Shown: piece by piece, positions 50,610-60,115 of the stretch | How positions within the stretch are numbered: position 1 is the stretch's first letter | Layout of the letters: every line of letters starts with the position of its first letter | NCBI GenBank assembly: GCA_949318235.1 | Contig: OX439133.1 | Location: 19,357,451 to 19,421,450 of the forward strand | Direction of reading: 5' to 3' | Origin: Ecdyonurus torrentis | Lineage: Eukaryota > Arthropoda > Insecta > Ephemeroptera > Heptageniidae | Length of the DNA stretch: 64,000 nt | The notes under the pieces: generated by a model | Told to the model about the DNA's origin: nothing | Databases searched by the model: none | Seen by the model: only the letters and a program-made list of their open reading frames with translations | Translations under genes and position numbers: made by a program

Positions 50610-50617
50610 CTTTGTAC

Positions 50618-51885
50618 TGTATAATATGATTAAAATAGTAATATAATTTTGTGTTGTCTCTTTACCTCCCATGTTCTATCTTCTTGCTTATTGTTAGTAT
50701 TTGCAAATCATTGTGATTTTGCATTTTTTGCAATGATTTGCAAGCTATGATTCGTGTTGATTTGCGAGTCTGTGATTTATGTTTCAAAATTTCGCGCTGC
50801 TCAAAAGACATCTATTGGTAAATTTATGAACTAAATTTTACAGAAAAAACAAAAGCCAACCAAGATTGCTCATGGCACCCTGCGCATCTTTGATGAACAG
50901 AAAAGTGCTTTGTTTATTTTCAATTTTTATACTAAAAATGTCAAATTATTTGCGAGTAGCACTTTGCTACTTCATGTAAAATATATCTAATAATATTTTA
51001 AGATACCATAAGTGTAAATTTACATCATTTTTTTACTAAAAAAATGATGAATTCGGTAAGTCGAATTTTCTAGGTTTTCTACCGGGGGAAAAAAGTTAAC
51101 ATCAATATTTATAAATATTCTAAGTAATTATTCATGTTATTGTAATTTTAATGAATAACTTATTAATTAGTTTTATTGTTTAACGTATTTAAATGGCTAA
51201 AACTTAATTTTAAGATTGAAAAATCAATTTTAAAGTGAGTTTGCTGACGCAACGTTTTAAGAGGGAACTCCTACCATTTTTTATTTTAGCATCGAATTCA
51301 TGTTAAGTTTTTTCTTATCAGTTATTATTTAATTGGCATTATGAGTAATATCAAATATAAATGAAATATTCAAATATCGATTTAACATCTTGTACATTCA
51401 TTAACATGTATTTATATTTATATACAACTATGATATTGTTGACAAAATGAAGTGTCAGATTTTTTGAGTTGGCAACAAAAATCTGCCTTTATTTTGATGT
51501 TTGGCTATTTTAAGAATATTTTTTACCGTTTAAAGTTTTATATTACTTCCTTTGAGTTGTATACTTATCATTTAAATCAATTTACAAATTTGAAATTAAA
51601 TTTATTATATGAATTTTTCGGTTATCATTGTGTCATACATACATATGATGCATACAGTTCCAGTAGTAGATGTGTACATACACCTTGGCCAAAATAAGAA
51701 CAGAGATTTTTACAACCCTTTTTCTGATACAACTTTCCACAGATAAACACCAAAAATTTACAGGTGCTCAATGTAATATTGAAGTCAATACTAGTTAAAT
51801 ATTATTTCTATAACTTGAATAGAATTTGAGAAAAGGGTCGTAAAAAATCCGGTTATAATAATCTCTCTTCTTATTTTGGTAATAG
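50618..51885. other. AT-rich stretch with a small hairpin
   Basis: 50703-50749 holds TTGCAAATCATTG and its inverse CAATGATTTGCAA. No gene recognised; the 81-codon frame at 51452-51697 is not supported. Confidence 0.5.
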
Positions 51886-51996
51886 ATGTATGGTAGATAC
51901 CCTTGTTTTTGGCAGCCCCCCAGAATTCAGCAGTTTATTTTTTTATGGCAAAACCACCAACAGTTGAGATTAGAGAAAATTAAAAAGACGGGGGAG
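51886..51996 (+). CDS. Possible upstream exon of the plus-strand disordered-protein gene
   Basis: Seen: a pyrimidine-rich tract (TCTCTCTTCTTATTTTGGTAATAG) ends in AG at 51885, then 111 nt open in one frame, then GTAAAT at 51997. The 37 residues read MYGRYPCFWQPPRIQQFIFL, then WQNHQQLRLEKIKKTGE, a composition more protein-like than the surrounding frames. Both boundaries are phase 0, which fits the phase 0 start of the exon at 56296, giving LRLEKIKKTGE followed by DSEEAEIARQ. The intron between would be 4.3 kb. The family P element starts 12 bp after the proposed donor. Alternatively it is a chance open segment; no homolog is recognised. Confidence 0.4.
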
Positions 51997-52007
51997 GTAA
52001 ATCTTAA

Positions 52008-52130
52008 TACAGTCACCCGGAGTGAAATTGAAACTCCAAGCATGTGTAAGCTTTTACTTTTCCCTATCTCACTAGACACAGAGCACTTGTAAAGCAGGTC
52101 TGTGATTGGCTTACAATTTCACCCTGCACT
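52008..52130 (-). mobile_element. Family P element, right end decayed
   Basis: TA then CAGTCACCCGGAGTGAAATT, then CAGAGCACTT and AGGTCTGTGATTGGC; the terminal CAGTCAACC-type repeat on the right has been lost. Confidence 0.65.
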
Positions 52131-52224
52131 TTCAATATCACAAAAAATCTTCAGCTCTTGGAATTGCATACCCTTGTAGTAAAAAATACATGTTAAAGTA
52201 AGGTGCCAAAAACTGGTCCCTCAA

Positions 52225-52878
52225 ACATACATATCAATGTTGTTGCGAGCAAAATGTGTATCTCGTTTTTTGTCATGTGTAGTACTGTAATATGTGTAAG
52301 TCGATTACCATCTCCATTACATTTGGAAACAACTTACTCATATTGCATACATACTTACATATCATGACGCTATAAATCCCTTTCGGGGTAAGCCAACAAC
52401 ACAGATGTTTTATCCTGACCCGTGATAGACCTCCACAACTTTCTATCCTGACATACTTCACTTGCTTCCTCCAGGCTCATACCTTGTTTCATACATTTCC
52501 TTTTGCATTTCATATACTGCGTACATTCTTATTTTTCAAACATCTTCCAACCACCTCAGACCATGATGTTTTAGGCAAGCTGCCTCTATCTCTCCTTCCA
52601 TCCACTCTACTTTGAAATACCTGCTTTGCTATTCTTTCATCAGCCATTCTCTCAACATGACCAAACCACCGTAACACACTGTTCTCATACTTCTCAGTCA
52701 CAGTTTCTTTTACTCCACATTTCTCCATCACCCAAGTATTCCTTACCTTATCTAATCTTGTTTTACCACACATACTTCTAAGGAAACTCATACCAACAGC
52801 ATTCACCCTGCATTGCATAGCTTGACAAAAAACGAGATAGACATTTTGTTTGCAACAAGGTCAATATATGTACGTATG
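52225..52878. mobile_element. Inverted-repeat element enclosing a retrotransposon fragment
   Basis: The left TTGTTGCGAGCAAAATGTGT plus ATCTCGTTTTTTGTCATG is inverted on the right as TTGACAAAAAACGAGATAGA plus CATTTTGTTTGCAACAA. Similarity may extend to ACATACATAT outside. The arms are about 40-50 bp, and the interior of about 560 bp contains the reverse-transcriptase fragment on the minus strand. Confidence 0.75.
52510..52818 (-). pseudogene. C-terminal fragment of a non-LTR retrotransposon ORF2
   Basis: An open 102-codon stretch contains SVLRWFGHVERMADERIAKQ, then VFQSRVDGRRDRG and WSEVVGRCL. Arthropod LINE-type endonuclease/reverse-transcriptase polyproteins end in the pattern RWFGH-ERM---R--K---...G-R-RGRPK--W. 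The catalytic reverse-transcriptase and endonuclease parts are absent; the canonical RGRPKKTW motif is altered to RGSLPKTSW. It is therefore a dead fragment. An unusual feature is that it lies inside an inverted-repeat element. Confidence 0.82.
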
Positions 52879-52915
52879 TACCAAATATGTGCCCACTCTT
52901 ACCAAATTATTTCTA

Positions 52916-53079
52916 TTGACTAATACAGGAACAACTGTTATGAAGCTGACTATAAGCAATTTCGGTCACATCCGCTTCTGTTTTGACGTACTGTGCATGC
53001 GCAATAAGTTAAAACGGAAGCGGATGTGACCGAATTGGCTTATAGTCGGCTTTATAACAGTTGTTCCTGTATTAGTCAA
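52916..53079. mobile_element. Family C hairpin element, complete
   Basis: From TTGACTAATACAGGAACAAC to its inverse, 164 bp; centre GTACTGTGCATGCGCAATAA. Confidence 0.85.
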
Positions 53080-53173
53080 TATGTTGAAGACCTCACTAAA
53101 ATGCATTAGGATTAACCTTAGACATGGTAGATTTTTTTTTTTTTAACATTTTTAGAAAAAATTGCATTTATGA

Positions 53174-53296
53174 TGTTCGTAAACATTGTTTTTTTTTGTG
53201 CTCCAAACCTAAAAGAAAATGACAATCGCCTAATGCTTTTTAAATGGCATTGCGCATTTTTTTTTGGAGCAAGGGAACACAGTTTACGAACAACAC
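53174..53296. mobile_element. Small inverted-repeat element
   Basis: TGTTCGTAAACATTGTTTTT with TGCTCCAAA opposes TTTGGAGCAAGGG then CAGTTTACGAACA. Part of it recurs at 31061-31146. Confidence 0.65.
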
Positions 53297-53614
53297 TATT
53301 ATTGCCTTCAATATCATGTGTATAAAATCTCAAATCAATTTGCCTATTGGTTACGTGGGGAAAAAAAAATATAATAATATCAGGTGAGCATAGAATACAT
53401 CCTATATTTCACATGTTATTTTTCCACACACAACCGATCGGCAAATTGATTTGAAATTTCATACACTTGCTTTGAAAGCAATACAACCTTATGCTGAAAA
53501 AAAAAAAAAAAAAGTTCCGGCCATTTTGAGGTCAATCGGGCAGTCGTGATATCTCGACAATAAAACAAATTATAGAGCTTTCTTATGGGGCTAGAATACT
53601 TGGGAATAGTGTAG

Positions 53615-53743
53615 TACAGTCAACCGGGGTGATATTGAAAGCCAATCACAGACCTGCTTTCAAAGTGCTCTGTGTCTAACATGCTGGGGAAAAGTGAAAG
53701 CTTGCACATGATTGGAGTTTCAATTTCACCCTGGTTGACTGTA
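53615..53743 (-). mobile_element. Family P element, intact, TA-flanked
   Basis: TA CAGTCAACCGGGGTGATATT to AATTTCACCCTGGTTGACTG TA, 129 bp. Internal CAATCACAGACCTGC and GAAAGCTTGCACATG. Confidence 0.8.
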
Positions 53744-53778
53744 TGTATTTTACATAATGCATACAACATACACTAAGG

Positions 53779-53933
53779 ATGGTGGTAAATCTAACATCAA
53801 ATACAATACCGCTTTCTAAAGAATTCATTCATGATTTTCAGAGTATTTGGCAACACTGCTTTTACCTAACAATTTATTTCTACCCTTTGCTTTAGAAAGT
53901 TGGCATTTGGTGTTAGATTTACTGTACCACCAA
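53779..53933. mobile_element. Small element with GGTGGTAAATCTAACA ends
   Basis: GGTGGTAAATCTAACATC and CCGCTTTCTAAAG oppose CTTTAGAAAGTTGGC and TGTTAGATTTACTGTACCAC. About 155 bp. Confidence 0.7.
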
Positions 53934-54253
53934 GCTAAGTGTTCATGATACATGCAATAGGAATGCAAAGTGAACTGATGATTCATATCAGTATATTTTA
54001 TATATGTATACATACAGTTATAATTTGCATAAATTGAAAATCACCTTTCTTTATTGTGGTATTAATAAATTTAGCTACAATAACTTTAATATTATGGTTT
54101 ATTTTTAATGCATTACCAGTAAGTAATGAAATATTTGTCAAAAAGTAGGTTTACTGATAAAATAAACAAACTGACAGCTCAACAATACTAACAAAGTGCT
54201 AGCAGATGACTTTGTGTTCCTGTCTACATTTAACATGCTTTCTTATGGGGCAA

Positions 54254-54562
54254 TATAGGGTGTATATTCATGGCATCATATTTAATGTGCTCGGAGGCCA
54301 TACTGGAGTAGTGAATAACATTGCTCAGCATAGGACAAACTTCTTTTTCAACTATTTTCCTTGGAAATTCGGTTAATATTTTAATATTGTTATTTTTCTC
54401 ACATACTTGAGATACTAAACTAATTCAACCTATTAACAACATCAATGCTCTCCAAAATATTGCACACTAAAAGTGGCAAAATAAGTTATTTTCCTATGCC
54501 ACCCATGTTATTGAGTGATCCAACATGGTATTGACTTTAACATGAATGCATACACCCTATTA
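54254..54562 (-). mobile_element. Family A element
   Basis: TATAGGGTGTATATTCATGG to TGAATGCATACACCCTAT, with all internal landmarks. Confidence 0.85.
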
Positions 54563-54918
54563 TACAGTACATGTAAACAGGAAATGTGTAACAATAGCAT
54601 AACTATATTATAGTGAACATTATAACTTATTTTAAGATATTATCAGTTTTGTTAAAGAGGAAATCATAATAAATAATAGTTGTGTAAAATATGAGTGATT
54701 GGAAATATTATTCAAATACAGTACTACAATAATATAAATTGATATTGTTTTTTTAATTTTTACTCCTTTAAAGTATATTTTATTGGTATAGGAGATTGAT
54801 GTAATTATAAATAAAACTCATACTTTATTTTTCTGCTTCAAGTGGTATATTACAGTACAGTGAATTATTTTAAATTGGGACTCAAAGAATTTTTAACGCA
54901 ACTCTAAGAGTGGATGCA

Positions 54919-55356
54919 TAACAAGAGAGGTGTTCACTGCTGCACTTCTCCACCTTTTACTTGACTTCTATTATGGTGTGATGATCGACTTGGTTAAGAC
55001 AGGAATCAAGTCAACTAAGGCGATGAGTAAACATCATGCAAACTAGAGAGAAATGTGTAGGTGATCACATTTTAGTGTGCTTTGATAGAAATCAAGTAAA
55101 AGACAGATAAGTGCAGCAACACAGTAGATGATACAGTAGTCCATCTCCTATAGCGGGAATGTCAGATCGGTTCCGCGCGCCAATTGGCGACTGCAAGTCG
55201 CAGGTACTAGACGTTAACGTTACTTCAAATGATGGTCGTCTAGTACCTGCGACTTGCACAATCGCAATTGGCGCGCGGAACCGATCTGACATTCCCGCTT
55301 TAGGAGATGGACTACTGTATCATCTACTGTGGTGTAGCAATGAACTCCTCTCTTAT
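54919..55356. mobile_element. Nested inverted-repeat element
   Basis: The outer ends TAACAAGAGAGGTGTTCACT and AATGAACTCCTCTCTTATA are inverted. Inside, CTTTTACTTGACTTCTAT (about 54957) opposes ATAGAAATCAAGTAAAAGAC (about 55086). A GC-rich palindrome occupies 55121-55330. The family A element begins at the right edge. Confidence 0.7.
55121..55330. repeat. GC-rich hairpin, arms about 90 bp
   Basis: ACAGTAGATGATACAGTAGT, GGAATGTCAGATCGGTTCCG and CGCCAATTGGCGACTGCA are each mirrored on the other side of a 25-bp loop near 55213-55237. Two short frames on opposite strands start with the same MSDRFRAPI because of the palindrome. Confidence 0.93.
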
Positions 55357-55662
55357 AGGGTGGTTTCATTCATGTTAAAGTCGGCGCCATAATTGAGCTT
55401 TAAATAATATGGGACATTATGGGAAAATGACTCATTTTGCCAGTTTAAAAATACTTTACAATATTTTTGAGAGCATTGATGCTGTTAACAGTTTGAATTA
55501 GTTTTTCAAGTACAGTATGCAAGAAAAATAAAAATAACCAAAAAATTGCTAATTTTTCAATGAAAATAGCTGAAAACTACGTTTGTCCTATGCCGAGCAA
55601 TGTTATTTATTGCTCAAGAAGAGTATAAGCATTCAGAATGACGTCATGCGTACACACCCTAT
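55354..55662 (+). mobile_element. Family A element
   Basis: TATAGGGTGGTTTCATTCAT to ATGACGTCATGCGTACACAC and CCTAT; complete. Confidence 0.85.
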
Positions 55663-55855
55663 TGTTATGCATCAATTTGTATTGGTGCACTAAAAATACA
55701 TAAAATCCTTTGAGTCTCGTTTTTAAAATAACTTGCTGTACACAGAACTTTGATGATTTACTTTACCAGTTAAAAATTCATGTTACATTTGCGATGTTAT
55801 TCTTATGAGAAAAACGTGCTAAATTTAAATGTTAAAATATATTATATTAGTACTG

Positions 55856-55986
55856 TGAACCGTCAACCAGGGTAAAATTGAAATCCAATCACAGAGTTGC
55901 TTTCAATGTGCTCTGTGTCCAGTGAGATAGAGAAAAGTGAAAGCTTGCACATGGCTGGAGTTTCAATTTCACCCCAGTTGATTATA
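55856..55986 (-). mobile_element. Family P element, diverged ends
   Basis: GAACCGTCAACCAGGGTAAA to TTTCACCCCAGTTGATTATA; the interior matches 53615-53743. Confidence 0.7.
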
Positions 55987-56028
55987 ATTTTCACCCAGTA
56001 CATTATTTTAATAACTTAATTTTAAAGA

Positions 56029-56145
56029 AAAGGATAGATGTACCAGCAAGGGCCTTACTTACCACAGTAAAAGTTGTATGGAGAGGATGAAAAAATTTAA
56101 CTTAAATATTTTCAGCCTTTGTAAAATAGTTTTTTCAAAAATTGC

Positions 56146-56176
<31 letters not shown>

Positions 56177-56250
56177 TACAGTAGTTACATTTACAAAATT
56201 AAGGGCCTAAGGGTTTCTTTTTCTTTCATATCTCATTGATAACCTTCATT
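56029..56250. repeat. Half copy of an intron-2 hairpin followed by a family G remnant
   Basis: 56029-56090 (GGATAGATGTACCAGCAAGG, CCTTACTTACCACAGTAAAA) matches one arm of the hairpin at 58334-58543. From about 56105 the G motifs TTTTTCAAAAATTGC, an expanded poly-A (56147-56172) and the end GATAACCTTCATT follow, finishing 45 bp before the splice acceptor. Confidence 0.6.
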
Positions 56251-56295
56251 TTACTTTTTCTTACTATTTTACTAACATGTGTTTTTAAATTTCAG

Positions 56296-58117
56296 GATTC
56301 CGAAGAAGCAGAAATAGCACGACAAGCGCTAGAAGAAGGCAATGATATCACTGCAACTATAAACACTCCATCGTCACAAGATGCGGATGATGAAGACAAA
56401 CCAATGGAACTGTCAGAATCCATGGCTGCAGTGATAGAAGAAGCTGCAAGTCGAGATATCGACATTGATGAAGTTAACGAAGCCGTTATCAAGTTAGCAC
56501 AATTTTCAAATAAAGAATTCTCGTCAGATGATGAAGATTTACTGAAATGTGATCTTCCAAGTGATAAGAATTTTAGTGAAATTTTGAATGATGGACCACC
56601 AAAAACACCTGATATACGTATGTCTATATCACCTTCATTTGAAACTCAAAAATTACAACAAGAATTAAATTCTGAAGAAATTGCAAAAGAAAATGAAAAA
56701 TCAAGATCGGTTTCACCAGAATTAAAGAAAAAAGAATCACCCGAGAATAGATCTCCAAGAAAAAGATCATCATCTCGTGAAAAAGATGATTCTAGACCTA
56801 ATTCATCAAATAAGGGAGATATAAGGTCTGAATCAAGTGAAAATGATCATTCAAGACCCAATTCTCGTGTCAAAAGTCGAAGTGCTTCACCAAAAGAGAG
56901 ACAAACGTCTGAATCTTGTGAATCTAGACCTGATACACCACAAATTAAAACAAAAGATTCTGATTCCTGTGAATCTAGACCCAATTCACCCAAAAAGGAT
57001 AGAAAAAAGTCGGAATCTCGTGAATCAAAGTCTGATTCATCAAGAAAAGGTAAAGAAAGGTCTGAATCTACTGAATCTAGACCACATACACCTAAAAAAG
57101 ATACGAAAAAGTCTGAGTCTCATAAATCAAGACCAGTTAAATCAAAGAAGGGCAAAGAAAGGTCTGAATCTCTTGATTCAAAACCAGATAAATCTAAAAA
57201 GAACAGGGACAGGTCTGAATCTAATGAATCCAGACCCAATACACCTAAAACGAACAGAGATAGGTCTGAATCAATTGAATCAAGATCGGATACATCAACA
57301 AAGGGTAGAGATAGGTCCGAATCTGCTGAATCCAGACCCAATACACCCAAGAAAAACAGAGATAGGTCTGAATCTCTTGAATCCAGACCAAATACACCTA
57401 AGAAGAACAGAGATAGGTCTGAATCTCTTGAATCCAGACCCAATACACCCAAGAAGAACAGAGATAGGTCTGAATCTCTTGAATCCAGACCCAATACACC
57501 CAAGAAGAACAGAGATAGGTCTGAATCTCTTGAATCAAGATCAGACACATCTAAAAAGGGTAGAGATAGGTCCGAATCTGCTGAATCTAGACCCAATACA
57601 CCTAAGAAGAACAGAGATAGGTCTGAATCACTTGAATCCAGACCCAATACACCCAAGAAGAACAGAGATAGGTCTGAATCTCTTGAATCAAGATCAGACA
57701 CATCTAAAAAGGGTAGAGATCAGTCCGAATCTGCTGAATCTAGACCCAATACACCTAAAAATGACAGAAAAAGGTCTGAATCCCGTGAATCCAAACCAGA
57801 TACATCTAAAAAGAACAAAAAAAGGTCTGATTCACTTGAGAGCTCAAGTTCAAGACCTAAATCTAGTACTAAAGAAGTTCAACGTCATAAATCAACAGAT
57901 TCAGATTTATTTGATCAAATGGTAAATAAAAAATCTGCTAAAAATACTGATACCGATACTTCATCAAAAGTCTCTGAGAAAGTGAAATCAAAGAAGAAAA
58001 GTAAAAAGAAACCAAAAGTTGAAGATGATGTTTCTGATGGAGAATCAACTGATTTTGAGAGAGAACTTGCAAAATCTAAGAAACATAAAGAGAAAAGGAA
58101 GAAGAGCAAAGATAAAG
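56296..58117 (+). CDS. Large exon of an unrecognised Ser/Arg/Lys-rich nuclear-type protein
   Basis: Seen: acceptor TTTAAATTTCAG at 56295, 607 codons plus one base, donor AAAG/GTACAG at 58118. The upstream ATG at 56236 lies in the intron and is not a plausible start. Residues 1-110 are acidic and probably helical (DSEEAEIARQALEEGN; SMAAVIEEAASRDIDIDEVN). Residues about 110-200 are Ser/Glu/Lys-rich with SP motifs. Then come nineteen 17-residue repeats of the type RPNTPKKNRDRSESLES (about 56905-57840), and a Lys-rich end (EKRKKSKDK) resembling nuclear localisation signals. No enzymatic domain is seen. Family knowledge: such disordered S/K/R repeats with SP/TP sites occur in chromatin and pre-mRNA-processing scaffold proteins and are often phosphorylated. 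A role there is inference. If the intron were retained, translation would stop at 58138. Confidence 0.9.
56905..57840 (+). repeat. 51-bp coding tandem repeat, about 19 units
   Basis: The unit is 17 codons (R-P-N-T-P-K-K-N-R-D-R-S-E-S-L-E-S). Units 9-17 are nearly identical, while the outer ones diverge. A higher-order pattern alternates RPNTPKKN and RSDTSKKG units. Because 51 is a multiple of three, a 362-codon forward frame (56837-57925) and a 193-codon antisense frame (57120-57701) also stay open; they are shadows. Confidence 0.93.
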
Positions 58118-58333
58118 GTACAGTACAGTACAGTATTTAAATTTCTTTTTCTTTCCTTTCCTTTCCCCCCCCCCCCCCCTTTTTCCCCCAGTAGGGTTCG
58201 TAAGTTTTTTTTTCTTCCGTTTTATCTTTCCTTTCCTTTCCTTTTTCTTTTTTTCTTCTAGTGGGGTTGGAAGCTATTTCCTTCTAGAAACAATTTTTTT
58301 TTGTGATAACAGAAGAAAATAAAGACTTGGTAA

Positions 58334-58543
58334 TATAATAAAAGAGAAGGATAGAGATTCCAGCACTGGCCTTACTTACCACAGTAGAAGTTCTATGAAG
58401 AGGTTGAGGTCTTGCATGGCACACAGTTTTATACACATTTTTTATAACTGTAACTGTGTGCCACGTGAAACCTCAACCGTTCCATAGAACTTCTACTGTA
58501 GTAAGTAAGGCCAGCGCTGGTATTTCTATCCTAATCTTTATTA
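58334..58543. mobile_element. Hairpin element, 210 bp, in the intron
   Basis: GGATAGAGATTCCAGCACTG, CCTTACTTACCACAGTAGAA and GGCACACAGTTTTA are mirrored by ACTGTGTGCC, TTCTACTGTAGTAAGTAAGG and CAGCGCTGGTATTTCTATCC. One arm recurs at 56029-56090. Confidence 0.85.
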
Positions 58544-58935
58544 TTGATCCAACTCCATTGTTTTTTTCCTTAAATTGAATGATAGGAGGTAGTAATAAAA
58601 ATAAACCATTGACGTTAGTTGTGATAAATTTCAAAGAAAATATTGTAATAGAAGAAACTGATAAGAGCCTTGCCATATTGAAAGGAGTCTCATAGTTCGG
58701 GGAAAATTTATGAGCTTTGGGACTCTCGTCACTATGGTAAGGCACTTGCTGGTTTCTCCTATTCCTTTCATTAAAATTTAACATACCTTCAGTGATATGG
58801 TTTATTTTCTTTAATATGAGAGCTCCAAATATGTGAAAAAAGCATTGTGGTTAATGATACTAAAACAATAGGATAGAATTAGGGGGAGAGAAATTATAGA
58901 GCACTGTGTATTGAAAATTAAGGTATTATCTCGAT

Positions 58936-59215
58936 AGTTAATATCGATCTTTTCGTGTCGTCAAGATGAAGCTACTACACTTTACAAATTTCAAATGTAA
59001 TGGAAATTTGTAAAGTGTAGTATGTACATATATTCAACTCAAAAAACCTGAGTTACCTGCCGTTCGACCTTTTACGGTATCGCCCAGCCGCCCCCCTTCT
59101 CCTCAAATGTGACAATGGGCGATACTTTAGGCACGCCCGATTTAAATCGACTGAGGTTTTTTGAGTTGAATATAGCTTCATCTTGATGCGAGAGGATCGA
59201 TATCTTAAAAAGTGT
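58936..59215. repeat. Palindrome containing two smaller palindromes
   Basis: TCAAGATGAAGCT opposes AGCTTCATCTTGA. Enclosed are a hairpin at 58973-59022 (TACTACACTTTACAAATTTC and its inverse) and a unit at 59031-59174 with ends TATTCAACTCAAAAAACCTG and GAGGTTTTTTGAGTTGAATA. Confidence 0.82.
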
Positions 59216-59338
59216 CTATTAAATCACATTCTAATTTTCAGGGTAAGTTTAAACTTTCTCTTTCCCCTTCCTCTTTGTTATGATTCGCCTTGTTTCATAC
59301 CTGGTGCTATCTAGGCAAACTACACCACCTTCTATATA

Positions 59339-59624
59339 CATATCGATGGTGTTGCGGCTAAACCACGCTTCTACTTTTAGTGTGTTTCCTTACTTTCACG
59401 CATCTACGTTTATCGCGATAGCCATAAAAACGCGTATCTACTTTTATCGCGAGAACAGGTAAAAACATATCTACATAGGAAAACAGGTGTAGAAATGTTT
59501 TTACCTGCGATCGCGATAAATGTAGATACGCGTTTTTATGGCTATCGCGATAAACGTAGATGCGTGAAAGTAAGGAAACACGCTAAACGTAGAAGCGTGG
59601 TTTAGCCGCAACACCATCGATATC
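59339..59624. repeat. Near-perfect 286-bp hairpin
   Basis: Arms of about 120 bp run from ATATCGATGGTGTTGCGGCT, GGAAACACGC-type and CATCTACGTTTATCGCGAT segments to their inverses; the short loop lies near 59470-59490. Low divergence between the arms suggests a recent origin. Confidence 0.92.
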
Positions 59625-59791
59625 TTGGAAATTTTCTATCAAAATCAGAGAATTTTGCTTTGCATTAATTTTCAATACAGTACTTACAGTCGGTGCTCTA
59701 ATTTCTCTCCCCCCCCCCCCTATTTCTATCCTATTATTTTAGTGTTAATGTAATAAAATTGTAATACTTATTTTGTGTGTTGTATTTTCAG

Positions 59792-59995
59792 AGCATAAGA
59801 AAGGTATAAAGATGAAGATAAAGCTGCCAAGTAAGAAAGACCTGGTGACGGACTCTGATGCTGAAACTCCTAAAGTTGTGTCACTCAACATGTCGACTCC
59901 TTCATCTTCAGCTACGGCAAACTCCTGCAGTTCTATCACCACTCCTCACAGCTCTACACCTATCATCATCAATGTCAGGCAGCTCATGGAGGAAG
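59792..59995 (+). CDS. Middle exon of the Ser/Arg/Lys-rich protein gene
   Basis: Acceptor TGTATTTTCAG at 59791 and donor GGAAG/GTCAGT at 59996; 204 nt, phase 1 at both ends, so it could be skipped without a frameshift. Joined to the previous exon the codon G+AG gives Glu. It encodes EHKKGIKMKIKLPSKKDLVT, then DSDAETPKVVSLNMSTPSSS, a Ser/Thr-rich run and TPIIINVRQLMEEG. The first part is basic, the middle Ser/Thr-rich (potential phosphorylation), the end hydrophobic and probably structured. No recognised domain. Confidence 0.88.
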
Positions 59996-60064
59996 GTCAG
60001 TCTTTCTACAATTTATATACCTTCATGTATAGGTAGCTAATATTAAACAGGGTTTCAAAAAAAA

Positions 60065-60115
<51 letters not shown>

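Larger units (their letters stand above)
58866..59736. mobile_element. Composite foldback element with nested palindromes
   Basis: Outer arms: AATAGGATAGAATTAGGGGG, GAGAGAAATTATAGAGCAC, TTGAAAATTAA (58866-58925), mirrored at 59664-59736 with a C run. Inside are two further palindromes (58936-59215 and 59339-59624), the first itself containing two smaller ones. Confidence 0.78.
58118..59791 (+). other. Intron between the first two firm exons, filled with palindromes
   Basis: GTACAG donor to TTGTATTTTCAG acceptor, phase 1. It starts with a pyrimidine-rich patch including C14 at about 58166-58179, followed by two foldback blocks described separately. The short frames inside are not genes. Confidence 0.85.

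Noticed and set aside
56236..56295. ATG and 20 hydrophobic codons before the large exon, resembling a signal peptide
   Set aside because: The stretch is a pyrimidine tract ending in TTTCAG; it is intron, and the protein is otherwise lysine-rich and nuclear-looking.
57120..57701. 193-codon antisense frame
   Set aside because: Antisense shadow of the same repeat array.
56837..57925. 362-codon second forward frame rich in Asn, Leu and Ile
   Set aside because: Shadow of the 51-bp repeat in the firm coding frame, which has matching splice phases on both sides.
59230..59255. TTTTCAGGGTAAGTTT resembling a recursive splice (zero-length exon) site
   Set aside because: A true ratchet site would read CAG directly followed by GTAAG; here an extra G intervenes and the position lies between foldback elements, so it may be chance.
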